DNA from: an uncultured Bacteroidia bacterium
GTDB lineage: Bacteria; Bacteroidota; Bacteroidia; Bacteroidales; ML635J-15
Assembly: GCA_902800045.1 (NCBI GenBank)
Contig: CADCCZ010000005.1
Coordinates: 62,001-126,000, forward strand
Reading direction: 5' to 3'
DNA: 64,000 bases
Positions 24,620-32,482 of this stretch are shown piece after piece (positions within the stretch are counted from its first letter, which is position 1; every line of letters starts with the position of its first letter). The notes under the pieces were generated by a model. That model worked only from the letters and a program-made list of their open reading frames with translations, was not told the origin of the DNA and did no database searches. The translations under genes and the position numbers were made by a program.

Positions 24620-24839
24620 TTGTCCGCTAAATTACGCGTTGTCACAATTTTTGCATTGCTCCATTTCATTCCGCAGCAAAAATATGCGCCAACGCTTCTA
24701 AACACATACGTTTTTCTATATATATGCAACCTCTCCGAGGTTGATATATTCTTTCCAAATTCAAGCTTGCCTATTTTTGTTGCTGTAATAACATGATACA
24801 CTTGAACTTATGTGGTTTTGGCGAAATTTTAGCGGACAA
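24620..24839. mobile_element. MITE-like element with terminal inverted repeats
   Basis: Ends are TTGTCCGCTAAATT at 24620-24633 and AATTTTAGCGGACAA at about 24825-24839, inverted with one extra base. Total ~220 bp. A central hairpin (CAACCTC-TCC-GAGGTTG, 24727-24743) lies inside. A 78-codon open frame across it on the minus strand shows no recognisable domain, so it is not called as a gene. The size and inverted ends fit a non-autonomous transposon or a transposon remnant. Confidence 0.5.
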
Positions 24840-24872
24840 CGATAAATGATTTTTATGGTTCGAAAAAATATA

Positions 24873-24898
24873 GCCCCGCAATGCATTGCGAGGCTACT
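24873..24898. repeat. Dispersed intergenic palindrome, copy 3
   Basis: CGCAATGCATTGCG core with partly matching GCC/GGC flanks, then TACTTAATTATC. Lies just 3' of the next lipoprotein gene. Confidence 0.55.
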
Positions 24899-24922
24899 TA
24901 ATTATCAATTGTTCATTGTAAA

Positions 24923-25438
24923 TTAATCCACAAACCTTACCCCTTCCAAAACTTCGTGCAAGTCGGGATTTGTCGGGTCGGTCAGGTCGTCGGTAGCAAC
25001 ACGGACTACATATTTCTTTTCTGTGTTGTATATGTAGCAGCACATCTTGAAATAGTCGTTGTCGTCGGTGAAGACCTTCCAAGTGTAGTCGCCGATTACA
25101 ATGTCGTCGTGACGGCTTTCGGCAGGATACTTGGCGATGGCCTTCTCAAGGCTTGGCGAATCCCAGTGTTTCACTTCAAACTCGAGTTTTGAACCTTTTT
25201 TTCTGATGCCTGAATTAGAATAGGCAATATTGACTTCCCACTTTTCGGTAGGCAAAGTGATTTGATAATCTGAATAATGATAGTATGTCTCAGGTTCGGA
25301 CACTACCTCCTGTTCCGGAGTTTCCTGTTCTACATTATTTGTAACTTCTTCCGTTACAGTTTCGGAAGTCTTTACGTTTGCATTACAGCCCATTCCCGCT
25401 ACGGAAACGAAGGCTAAGAATAATAAAATGTTCCTCAT
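24923..25438 (-). CDS. Hypothetical lipoprotein
   Basis: Starting at MRNILLFLAFVSVAGMGC gives a clean lipoprotein signal with Cys at 18; the frame is open 14 codons further upstream, but that extension would bury the signal. Mature protein is about 153 residues: a Glu/Thr/Val-rich tether (about 19-50), then a compact domain with YHYSDYQITLPTEKWEVNIA and DIVIGDYTWKVFTDDNDYFK. No family recognised. A TATCTTTG element 84 bp upstream suggests independent transcription. It sits in a run of small lipoprotein genes on the same strand. Confidence 0.7.
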   Translation of the reverse strand: MRNILLFLAFVSVAGMGCNANVKTSETVTEEVTNNVEQETPEQEVVSEPETYYHYSDYQITLPTEKWEVNIAYSNSGIRKKGSKLEFEVKHWDSPSLEKAIAKYPAESRHDDIVIGDYTWKVFTDDNDYFKMCCYIYNTEKKYVVRVATDDLTDPTNPDLHEVLEGVRFVD

Positions 25439-25484
25439 GTTAAGTTGTTTTATGTTTTTGGTTCCTAGTTTCTGGTTCAATGTT

Positions 25485-25503
25485 CAAGGACTACGCCGTT
25501 TCT
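25485..25503 (-). repeat. Single degenerate mini-hairpin unit
   Basis: On the minus strand it reads AAACGGCGTAGTCC: the AAAC spacer, stem GGC, loop GTA and an imperfect closing arm. Matches the unit of the four arrays. Confidence 0.4.
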
Positions 25504-25521
25504 AAATTAACAATCAAGATG

Positions 25522-25529
25522 CAAAGATA
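25522..25529 (-). promoter_or_regulatory. Promoter of the 24923-25438 lipoprotein gene, TATCTTTG
   Basis: TAnnTTTG match on the minus strand, 84 bp upstream of the chosen ATG. Confidence 0.5.
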
Positions 25530-25531
25530 AA

Positions 25532-26224
25532 TTATTTTTCACAAACCGCACGAATCGGCAGGCCGTCTTCGCGAGTACCATAGTCAACTCCATAATAATT
25601 TGCATGGAATATTATGTAACCAGCTCGGAACGCGCCATCTACGTCGATGGAATTTGCCCAATACTCGCCGCTTCCATAAGCACCTTCGCTGAACAGGATT
25701 TTTCCGCGATAGTAGCCAGCGGCTGGAAGGAAGATGCTTTGTCCGTTTGGTCCTTTAACATCGTAACCACCTTCGGGTTTCCATGTCCATATGCACTTTG
25801 TTTTCAATTCTTTTAATTCTGCTATCGTCGGCATACGCCAGCCATTGCCCCAGTTGGCAGCAGCTGCATCGTCCGACGGATCCAAACTTGTCAACTTATC
25901 AGATTCACCAGCCGTATATTTGGTCAAATTTGTACCATTATAATACTTATAGCTGTCCTCTGTATAGTTGTCCTTTACAGTTGTTTCTCCCCAAGCAAAG
26001 TAGTTGCCGTACTCTTCCGGAGAATTAGCTCCTACGTTGCAAATTGCCCATCGTACCGACAAGCCAAGGTCAACCCAGTCGTGACCAGCAAGAGTACCAG
26101 TTGTTGCTACTTTTTCAACAGTTTCTTCACTTCCGGCTTCGGCTGTTTTGCCATTGCCATTACAACTTGCCAAAATTCCTGCTAAAGAAATGATGGACAA
26201 AACAATTAAATAATATTTTTTCAT
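25532..26224 (-). CDS. FISUMP-domain lipoprotein A
   Basis: 230 residues from MKKYYLIVLSIISLAGILAS with the lipobox Cys at 21; the open frame begins 8 codons earlier. The mature protein is a FISUMP (Fib_succ_major) domain: WVDLGLSVRWAICNVGANSP, YGNYFAWGETTVKDNYTEDS, then the conserved WGNGWRMPTIAELKELKTKC and a C-terminal YGTREDGLPIRAVCEK. The family is lectin/formylglycine-like in fold, cell-surface, with unknown ligand. A close paralog lies at 26863-27549 with one small lipoprotein gene between them. Confidence 0.88.
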   Translation of the reverse strand: MKKYYLIVLSIISLAGILASCNGNGKTAEAGSEETVEKVATTGTLAGHDWVDLGLSVRWAICNVGANSPEEYGNYFAWGETTVKDNYTEDSYKYYNGTNLTKYTAGESDKLTSLDPSDDAAAANWGNGWRMPTIAELKELKTKCIWTWKPEGGYDVKGPNGQSIFLPAAGYYRGKILFSEGAYGSGEYWANSIDVDGAFRAGYIIFHANYYGVDYGTREDGLPIRAVCEK

Positions 26225-26263
26225 ACTTAAAACTTTTTTAGGTTTCATTGTTGTTTATTTAGA

Positions 26264-26292
26264 AGACGCAAAGCATTGCGTCTCTACATAAT
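26264..26292. repeat. Dispersed intergenic palindrome, copy 4
   Basis: AGACGCAAAGCATTGCGTCT followed by CTACATAATC. Upstream of the FISUMP A gene. Confidence 0.55.
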
Positions 26293-26348
26293 CAACAAAA
26301 AAACAGCAGCCAGCCACCGCCAACTGCCGTTATTGTTTAGCATACACA

Positions 26349-26717
26349 TTACTTGCGTGATACGCGATCATATACCATATTGTTGCCAGGCCAATTGAAC
26401 CTCAGCTTGTCATCATTGATAAATGTGTAAGCATATCTCTTTACCGACTTGTCCGCAACATTGGTGAAAAATATGGAATCCGCTGTTGTCTCGTAAGTAA
26501 AATCATAACTATCACCATCTTTGGATGAGATAAATTTTCCTGTCATGTCGCCGTTGAACTGATAGGTAGTGACTTCGCCAAAGAAGTTAAGCGTCCACTG
26601 TCCTTTTACAAACGGAGAGTCTGATTCTGATTCTTCGGTTTTTGCACCGTTGTTGCAAGAATAAAGCATTACCAATGCGAATGCTACTGTTGCAAAAAAT
26701 ACTAAACTTTTTTTCAT
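26349..26717 (-). CDS. Small lipocalin-like lipoprotein
   Basis: 122 residues. Signal peptide with lipobox Cys at 21 (VMLYSCNNGAKTEE), then about 95 residues of predicted beta strands: VKGQWTLNFFGEVTTYQFNG near 37 and GDSYDFTYETTADSIFFTNV near 68, ending RFNWPGNNMVYDRVSRK. The WxxN...F-x-x-D pattern and length fit the lipocalin-like or DUF4923/5004-type small lipoproteins of Bacteroidota, but the exact family is uncertain. Located between the two FISUMP paralogs. Confidence 0.7.
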   Translation of the reverse strand: MKKSLVFFATVAFALVMLYSCNNGAKTEESESDSPFVKGQWTLNFFGEVTTYQFNGDMTGKFISSKDGDSYDFTYETTADSIFFTNVADKSVKRYAYTFINDDKLRFNWPGNNMVYDRVSRK

Positions 26718-26756
26718 GTCTATAAAAATTTAAATTAATAATTCTGTTTCTCTTGA

Positions 26757-26844
26757 AGGCTAACAGGCTAACAGGCTAACAGGCTAACAGGCTTGCAGTC
26801 TGACAGCCAGACTGGTCTTCCGTTAGACTGGTCTTCCGTTAGAC
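26757..26844. repeat. Tandem repeats: GGCTAACA x4 and a 17-bp unit x2
   Basis: Four copies of AGGCTAACA, then two copies of AGACTGGTCTTCCGTT. Related degenerate pieces occur at 27610-27690 and 43915-44008. Confidence 0.75.
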
Positions 26845-26862
26845 TTCTAGCCTTTTAGCCCA

Positions 26863-27549
26863 TTATTTTGCGCAAACTGGACGAACACACTGACCATCGC
26901 AGCGTCCACCATTGCTATTGTGCGGTTCTATTAGTTCGGAGAATGCCATATATTCTGCTTTGCTGGATGAGTACATAGTGCTTGCCCAGTAAAAGCCGTC
27001 TATCTTTTCATTGAAAAGCTTGTCTCCACTATAAGTTCCGGTAACAGGAAAGAAAATGCATTTTCCGTTTGCGCCCTTTACCTCGTAGCCGTTACCCTTC
27101 CAAGTCCAAGTGCACTTTTCTATAAGTTCCTTGAATTCATCTTTGGTTGGCGTACGCCAGCTTGTTCCCCAGTTGGAGGTTGCAGCATCGTCATCGGCTT
27201 CCAGTTTTGTCAAATTGTCGTCACTATTGTACTTGGTATATTCTGGGGCAAATTCACCTTGCTTTTCAAAATATTTATTGGATTCAGCAGTATAGTTGTC
27301 CTTTTTTGAGGTTTCCCCCCAAGCAAAATAGTCTCCTACTTCTTCGGGAGCATTTGCACCTACATTGCAGGTTGCCCAGTTTACCGACAAACCAAGGTCA
27401 ACATAACAATAACCTTGCAACATTCCGATTTCTTCGGCTTCTGCTGCGTTTTCTTCACTTGCGGCTTCGGCAGTCTTGCCATTGCCATTACAACTTGCCA
27501 ACATTCCTGCTACAGAAACGATGGCGAAAAATAACAATAATTTCTTCAT
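26863..27549 (-). CDS. FISUMP-domain lipoprotein B
   Basis: 228 residues from the ATG at 27549 (MKKLLLFFAIVSVAGMLASC); the frame extends two codons up to a TTG. Paralog of the 25532-26224 product: same lipobox, CNGNGKTAEA tether, VDLGLSVNWATCNVGANAPE, FAWGETSKKDNYTAESNKYF and WRTPTKDEFKELIEKCTWTW. It has an Asn/Gly-rich C-terminal loop (LIEPHNSNGGRCDGQCVRPV) not seen in the other copy. The pair probably arose by duplication. Ligand unknown. Confidence 0.88.
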   Translation of the reverse strand: MKKLLLFFAIVSVAGMLASCNGNGKTAEAASEENAAEAEEIGMLQGYCYVDLGLSVNWATCNVGANAPEEVGDYFAWGETSKKDNYTAESNKYFEKQGEFAPEYTKYNSDDNLTKLEADDDAATSNWGTSWRTPTKDEFKELIEKCTWTWKGNGYEVKGANGKCIFFPVTGTYSGDKLFNEKIDGFYWASTMYSSSKAEYMAFSELIEPHNSNGGRCDGQCVRPVCAK

Positions 27550-27694
27550 ATTCAAATGTTTAAAAGTTTAACGTTCAAGGTTCAAAAATTCAAAGTTCAA
27601 TGTTTTGGGCGAAAAGGCCAGAAGGCTCAAAGGCTTGAAGTCATTTTGGGGCTTTTAGCCTGTTTGCCTTCAAGCCTGTCAGCCTTTCAGCCCT

Positions 27695-28690
27695 TTATTT
27701 GCGTACCCAGTCGGAAACTTCGTTAAATTCGCCATCGTGTACCTGCCACTTTGATATTACATCGCCGTATCTACTATTTTCGCGTGCAACACTGAATGTA
27801 ACAACATTGCGTCCGTCGGCGAGTTCGTAAACAACCCAATAATCACATACATAGAACCAATGTTTATATCCCTGTCTATCTGTTTCTGTTCTTTCTGCCC
27901 ACTGATTGCTCATCAGTCCAACTGCAGCAACCTTGCAGTTCTTGAACTCGGGATATGTTTCCTTGAAACCAGCTCCTGGAAGCGACGATTCGTACTTCAT
28001 AATTTTGTTGATAGATTCCTGGTCCATCCATTTAACCTTGTCATCCAACTGCTCAACAGTATATTTTAATTCAGGATCGAACTTCAATATATTAATTGAG
28101 TATGTTCTCTTGTCAAGCAAAAGCCCATAATATACATACGCAGTAAGCAAACGGCTCGGGTTACCTGTATACGGCCCCATAATAGCTAACGAAACAAAAT
28201 GGTCTGCTGTAAGATTACCGATTTGCTTGCCATCTTTATTTACGGTATACTTTGTAGTATTTCCATAAGTTTTTACCTCAAACTTCATCGTTCCAATATG
28301 TATTGATTCGATAGTCCCATCTTCACTCATAGAACCTTTGTACTCGCCACGGTTATTTGTAAACTTGCCAGTGCTTGGGTCGTACTTAATTACATCGCCT
28401 TTCTTGTTGCCCGCAATATCGCAGAGCATTGTAATCTCGAGTGTTTCGGGATTCCATGTACAAGCTTGCAATTCGCCGTCTCTACCTACAGAAAAAGTTG
28501 CTGGACCATTCTTTGCATCTTTTGCATCGCCTGTAGGCGTTTCCATTGCTTTTTCCTGTTTTGACTGCTGTGATTTATTTTTTATTGCCTTTGCGATTCC
28601 GCCCAAAAGTTGAGCCTCGACATTGAAACTTACACCAAACATAATGGCTACCATTGCCATTACCTTAAATAAGGTACTCATTCTTACCAT
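27695..28690 (-). CDS. Hypothetical secreted protein, twin leader A
   Basis: 331 residues. The signal peptide MVRMSTLFKVMAMVAIMFGV ends SFNVEAQ near residue 27. A Lys/Gln-rich segment follows, then a domain with FSVGRDGELQACTWNPETLE, repeated beta-like pieces and WAERTETDRQGYKHWFYVCD. No known family recognised. Its first ~27 residues are nearly the same as those of the next gene upstream (28759-30144), though the mature proteins differ, so a leader was probably duplicated. It is followed by degenerate AGGCT-type repeats. Confidence 0.7.
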   Translation of the reverse strand: MVRMSTLFKVMAMVAIMFGVSFNVEAQLLGGIAKAIKNKSQQSKQEKAMETPTGDAKDAKNGPATFSVGRDGELQACTWNPETLEITMLCDIAGNKKGDVIKYDPSTGKFTNNRGEYKGSMSEDGTIESIHIGTMKFEVKTYGNTTKYTVNKDGKQIGNLTADHFVSLAIMGPYTGNPSRLLTAYVYYGLLLDKRTYSINILKFDPELKYTVEQLDDKVKWMDQESINKIMKYESSLPGAGFKETYPEFKNCKVAAVGLMSNQWAERTETDRQGYKHWFYVCDYWVVYELADGRNVVTFSVARENSRYGDVISKWQVHDGEFNEVSDWVRK

Positions 28691-28758
28691 AATTATATTA
28701 TTTTAAAATTATCTAATTTGTTACTTATTTCAATTATATCTTATTGTTGTTTAATAAT

Positions 28759-30144
28759 TTATTCTTTTACAGCAAACCACTTATTCTTAGTATAAAGATA
28801 ATGTTTTCCTATTGAAGGATGTGCTTCTTGTATCCTCGATGAACCAAACTGACCTCCGCCTATATAATCTTGCTTTACTATAAAATCTTTTTTCAACTTT
28901 ATGTTTAGGTCTGGGTGCTCGCTGTCTTTTATAATAACAATAGCGATTTTTTCACGGTAATTTGGAATGCCTACGGAATTTTTATTTATATCCCAATCAG
29001 CAGTAGCATCAGAAGCACAGATTACGTCAACAACTTGCATTGAAGGAAATTCTGTCTTAAAGTAATTTTTAAACTTGGTCTCGCTTGCAACATCGCGCGA
29101 TGATGGTTTTTGGACTGTAACTTTGGCATTGTTCTTACAATATATAGCACGGTCTCTGTCAAGCTGTTCGATGGTACGGAATTTTATTTCGAGGGTTGCA
29201 ATCGAATCGGCAGGCATCTGGTCATACACCGTTTTAATTTCGTCAATATAAATATTTTCATTGGTGGGATAAAAACGGCCATTCTGAACAATGTACACAT
29301 CAATCTGATACAATATATCGCGCAACAGGCACATTTTTGCAGAAACGGTTTTGTACTTGGCAATTTTGTCGAGTTGCTCACGAATATATGGAGTAACATC
29401 AGGAATAGAACTCTTATTAATTTTATAAGCTTGTGTTACAAAATACTTGCACAAACTATTAAAGTCATAACATTTTCCGTTACGCTTTTCATTAAGGAAC
29501 TCAACTACGACATCATGGTCACTCCACGACTCACCCCACGGAGACAGTCCGCTGTCGGCAGCACCAGCCATAACACTTTGAAAGTCGTTCATTGACTTTC
29601 CTTCCAATGATTCCCACGGTGCTTTCCATGGTGTGACGGTCGCCAATTCGTCCAACGATTTTTCAAGTTTGTCCAAATCAATACCGTCTTCAACCATTAC
29701 ATAATCAGTAACCATCCGAACTTGTTCCTTCGGACCGAGGACAATATCCAAGTTTCTATTTTTAAACTCAAACTGATAGAAGATAAATGCACGGCAAATG
29801 TCCACAGGTGAGGAATTTTTAGTAACACTTGCGGCAATTTGAGAGTTATATTCATAAGGTGTTTTGTATTTCGACATTTTTTCCATAGCTGTGGAATTTA
29901 TAAGTTCCATATCTGTTTTTGGTTTGGAAGTCGATTGTGAGGTTTTAGGCTCTGTGGAATTCTGTTGCTGACTTTTTCCATTCTGCGTTTTGTCGGTCTG
30001 CGACTGATTGTGCTGAATCTGCTGAACAGCCTTGTTCTTTGCCTTGTTTAGCACTCCTCCCAACTGAGCATCAGCAGTGTAACTAAATCCTAACAAGATG
30101 GCCATTATTGCCATTACCTTAAATAAATTACTCATTCTTACCAT
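28759..30144 (-). CDS. Hypothetical secreted protein, twin leader B
   Basis: 461 residues. Signal peptide MVRMSNLFKVMAIMAILLGF ends SYTADAQLGG near 27, then a Gln/Ser/Thr/Lys-rich region to about residue 75. A large uncharacterised domain follows, with SPVDICRAFIFYQFEFKNRN near 110 and WGESWSDHDVVVEFLNEKRN near 207. It ends GQFGSSRIQEAHPSIGKHYL. No family recognised. A TAACTTTG promoter element lies about 65 bp upstream. Paired by its leader with the downstream gene. Confidence 0.7.
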   Translation of the reverse strand: MVRMSNLFKVMAIMAILLGFSYTADAQLGGVLNKAKNKAVQQIQHNQSQTDKTQNGKSQQQNSTEPKTSQSTSKPKTDMELINSTAMEKMSKYKTPYEYNSQIAASVTKNSSPVDICRAFIFYQFEFKNRNLDIVLGPKEQVRMVTDYVMVEDGIDLDKLEKSLDELATVTPWKAPWESLEGKSMNDFQSVMAGAADSGLSPWGESWSDHDVVVEFLNEKRNGKCYDFNSLCKYFVTQAYKINKSSIPDVTPYIREQLDKIAKYKTVSAKMCLLRDILYQIDVYIVQNGRFYPTNENIYIDEIKTVYDQMPADSIATLEIKFRTIEQLDRDRAIYCKNNAKVTVQKPSSRDVASETKFKNYFKTEFPSMQVVDVICASDATADWDINKNSVGIPNYREKIAIVIIKDSEHPDLNIKLKKDFIVKQDYIGGGQFGSSRIQEAHPSIGKHYLYTKNKWFAVKE

Positions 30145-30208
30145 AATATTTTCAATTTAAAAAGTTACTAAAATTAAAACATTGTCACTCATACGAGTTT
30201 CCGGAAGG

Positions 30209-30216
30209 CAAAGTTA
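30209..30216 (-). promoter_or_regulatory. Promoter of the 28759-30144 gene, TAACTTTG
   Basis: TAnnTTTG match on the minus strand, 65 bp upstream of the start codon. Confidence 0.45.
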
Positions 30217-30297
30217 GGACTACAAGGGAGTTGCGCGTTTGGCAATTTATGACAAAGATTGTGCAGATGGTTACAAAGTGCAGGGGCGAATGCATAG

Positions 30298-30402
30298 AAA
30301 CGGCGTCAGCCATCAAACGGGCGAAGCCCACTCAAACGGCGTCAGCCATTCAAACGGCGAAGGCATATAAACGGCGAAGCCATCAAACGGGCGAAGCCCA
30401 TA
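30298..30402 (+). repeat. Mini-hairpin array, locus 3 (six units)
   Basis: Units AAACGGCGTCAGCC, AAACGGGCGAAGCCC, AAACGGCGTCAGCC, a damaged AAACGGCGAAGGC, AAACGGCGAAGCC and AAACGGGCGAAGCCC, joined by ATC, ACTC or ATTC. Loops are GAA or GTCA. The array abuts the stop of the TPR-AraC gene. Confidence 0.7.
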
Positions 30403-30405
30403 GAA

Positions 30406-32073
30406 TTATTTTCGTAAATATTCCGACGGGGTTTTTCCGAAGAACTTCTTGAATGCACGGGTGAAACTCGACTGGTCGTCGTAGCCGCAACGGAGCGCAA
30501 CATCCAAAACAGAGAGCGAAGAATCGGTGTCGAGCAAGTTGCGAGCCTTCTGCATACGGATACTTGTGATGTATGCCTGCGGAGTTGTGTTTGCCACCGC
30601 TGCCAGACGACGGCGGAACTGCGAAGTACTCATAGCAAGCTCAGAGGCCAACTCGTCAACATTTACGCACGAAGCATCAATCTGGTCATTTATGATGGTC
30701 ATTGCTTTCGACAAGAACTGCTTGTCGCTCTCCGAAATATCTTCGGCATCGGGATTCTCGACCCTGATGATGTTAGCAAACTTTTCGTAAAGTTGCTCGT
30801 AATTGTTTTTCAACTCGTTGAAATCTAGCGAAATCTGCTTCAAACGATTTTGCTGCAACCTTGAACGACGGCGCACGCGCACATAAAAGAACACAATCAC
30901 ACCCAACAGCAAGATTGCCACCGCAATTCCTACCGCCAGTATTATATTTCTATTCTTTACCTTTTGGTTTTCGTCCGACAAGTGCTCGTTGTCGTACTCA
31001 GCGGTGTAACGGGCAAGGCTCTCAGTAGCACCTTCGTAATAGAGTTTGTTCTTGATGTCGTTGTACTTGTCGAGTTCGATTTTTGCGCTGTCGGGATTTA
31101 TGTCCCATAATGCCTCGTAAAGACCTTTCCTCGCCTGCAGTTCGTTGAGGGGATTGTTCATCTTGTTGCACCAGTCGGCAGCCTCACGGAAATTATCCAC
31201 TGCCTGCCTTTTCTTACCGAGAGCCAACAGCGCAGCTCCGTTCTGGTTCAACGAGATAGCCAGCGACTGAACATTTCCCGTCTTACGGAAATAAGGTATT
31301 ATGGTATCGAAAATCTCAACGGCTTCGGCATTCTTGCCCATACCTGCCAAAACCGTAGCCTTTTGTGCAAGTCTGACATTAAGGTAAGGTTCCCTATTCT
31401 GCTGACGCTCAAGCGCTACAGCACGGTCGGCATATTTGAGAGCCTCGTCGAAATGTCCGAGCGAGAACTCCGTTTCCGACAAAGTTCCGCAAGTGCGCGC
31501 AATTCGGGCTGGGTCGCCGGTCTTTTCGGCATACACCAAGGCCTCCTCCATATAAACCAGTCCCTGCTGCGACTGCTTAGCGGAAACATAGATAGAACCT
31601 ATGATATTGAGCGACGCGCTTATGCGGTCGGGGTCACCCGATTCGCGGTCAATCTGGTTGCAAAGTTGTCCGTACTTGATAGCCTCGTCGTAGTTTGCCA
31701 GACGCATATAGCAGACAGCAAGCACGCTCAAGCACTCGCGCTCGTTTTCCTTGTCGCCACAGGCTTGCAGAAGCGGCAAAGCAACCAAGCTGTAATCGGC
31801 ACTCTTGTCGTAACGCCCTGTTGCCAAGTACCATTCGCCAGTCCAAAAACTGACGGTCTTGCGCAAAGTATCGGTCGGAGCACTGCTATTAAAAACAATG
31901 CCACTATCAGCTATCTGCTTATCAGCAAAGCAGTTCATCAGTTTGTTTGCCACCTCGACGGTAGGATTCTTGTCAAAAACTGTCAACAACGAATCAATCT
32001 CGTCACATTTGGCGACATTCGCTCCAGAGAGAACGCATAACAACATCAATATCAACAGCTTTGCTCTTTTCAT
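30406..32073 (-). CDS. Membrane TPR protein with C-terminal AraC-type DNA-binding domain
   Basis: One-protein signalling design: signal peptide (MKRAKLLILMLLCVLSGANV), a periplasmic domain of about seven TPR-like repeats (e.g. EYGSL-free repeats around DEAIKYGQLCNQIDRESGD and FDEALKYADRAVALERQQNR), one membrane span near residues 368-392 (IILAVGIAVAILLLGVIVFF), a short coiled coil, and a cytoplasmic AraC-type HTH (SVLDVALRCGYDDQSSFTRA followed by FKKFFGKTPSEYLRK). Periplasmic signals sensed by the TPRs would reach the DNA-binding domain directly. The frame is open to an ATG at 32097, but that lies at the predicted transcription start, so 32073 is preferred. Target genes are unknown; the adjacent lipoprotein cluster is a candidate. 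Confidence 0.88.
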   Translation of the reverse strand: MKRAKLLILMLLCVLSGANVAKCDEIDSLLTVFDKNPTVEVANKLMNCFADKQIADSGIVFNSSAPTDTLRKTVSFWTGEWYLATGRYDKSADYSLVALPLLQACGDKENERECLSVLAVCYMRLANYDEAIKYGQLCNQIDRESGDPDRISASLNIIGSIYVSAKQSQQGLVYMEEALVYAEKTGDPARIARTCGTLSETEFSLGHFDEALKYADRAVALERQQNREPYLNVRLAQKATVLAGMGKNAEAVEIFDTIIPYFRKTGNVQSLAISLNQNGAALLALGKKRQAVDNFREAADWCNKMNNPLNELQARKGLYEALWDINPDSAKIELDKYNDIKNKLYYEGATESLARYTAEYDNEHLSDENQKVKNRNIILAVGIAVAILLLGVIVFFYVRVRRRSRLQQNRLKQISLDFNELKNNYEQLYEKFANIIRVENPDAEDISESDKQFLSKAMTIINDQIDASCVNVDELASELAMSTSQFRRRLAAVANTTPQAYITSIRMQKARNLLDTDSSLSVLDVALRCGYDDQSSFTRAFKKFFGKTPSEYLRK

Positions 32074-32104
32074 TTCCGATTTATTTAGACTAAACATTAT
32101 TAAA

Positions 32105-32112
32105 CAAATTTA
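32105..32112 (-). promoter_or_regulatory. TPR-AraC gene promoter, -7 element TAAATTTG
   Basis: TAnnTTTG match on the minus strand. Predicted start of transcription is near 32098, which decides between the two candidate ATGs. Confidence 0.5.
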
Positions 32113-32455
32113 CACCTATTAAACATACTTCCATTTGACATTTTCTTACAAATTTTGTGCAGAATATTACACTTGTAAGATTTTGACAAGTGCGACAAGC
32201 AATGATTCTATTTTTGTATCACCTTGAAAATCAACATAATTATCATTAATATCAGACTTATTTTCTGCAAAAATAGTAAAAAAGGGGAAAAAGAATCTAG
32301 TAGTGTGGAAATATTTTTTTACAGAAGCAAATTCAGACAGCCCAATTGCATCTATCCTTTTTGTAAAGCCATAGCTTCGTCAGCCAAGCATTACAAACAA
32401 CACAAAAAAAGCCTTAACAATGTTTCGACAAGCAATACCAAATCGTAAAATGTTT

Positions 32456-32463
32456 TATTTTTG
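32456..32463 (+). promoter_or_regulatory. COG0523 gene promoter, -7 element TATTTTTG
   Basis: TAnnTTTG match 19 bp upstream of the chosen ATG at 32483. It falls inside the longer upstream frame, which argues against that frame. Confidence 0.55.
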
Positions 32464-32482
32464 CAAAAAAAATTTTTCGACC

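Larger units (their letters stand above)
32074..32482. other. Divergent promoter region, no gene
   Basis: AT-rich intergenic region between the divergent TPR-AraC and COG0523 genes. Apart from the two promoters, only a poly-A/T-rich stretch and the phrase AGCATTACAAACAACAC were noticed; no gene or structured RNA is evident. Confidence 0.6.

Noticed and set aside
24565..24801. 78-codon open frame on the minus strand
   Set aside because: It lies across the inverted-repeat element, has no recognisable domain, and begins without a clear ribosome-binding site.
30298..30402. Possible CRISPR array or tandem terminators
   Set aside because: Same short units as at 33900; no T runs follow the stems, and the spacers are not unique.
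32420..32482. 21-codon N-terminal extension of the COG0523 gene
   Set aside because: The promoter element at 32456-32463 lies inside it and COG0523 proteins normally begin just before the GxxGxGKT loop.
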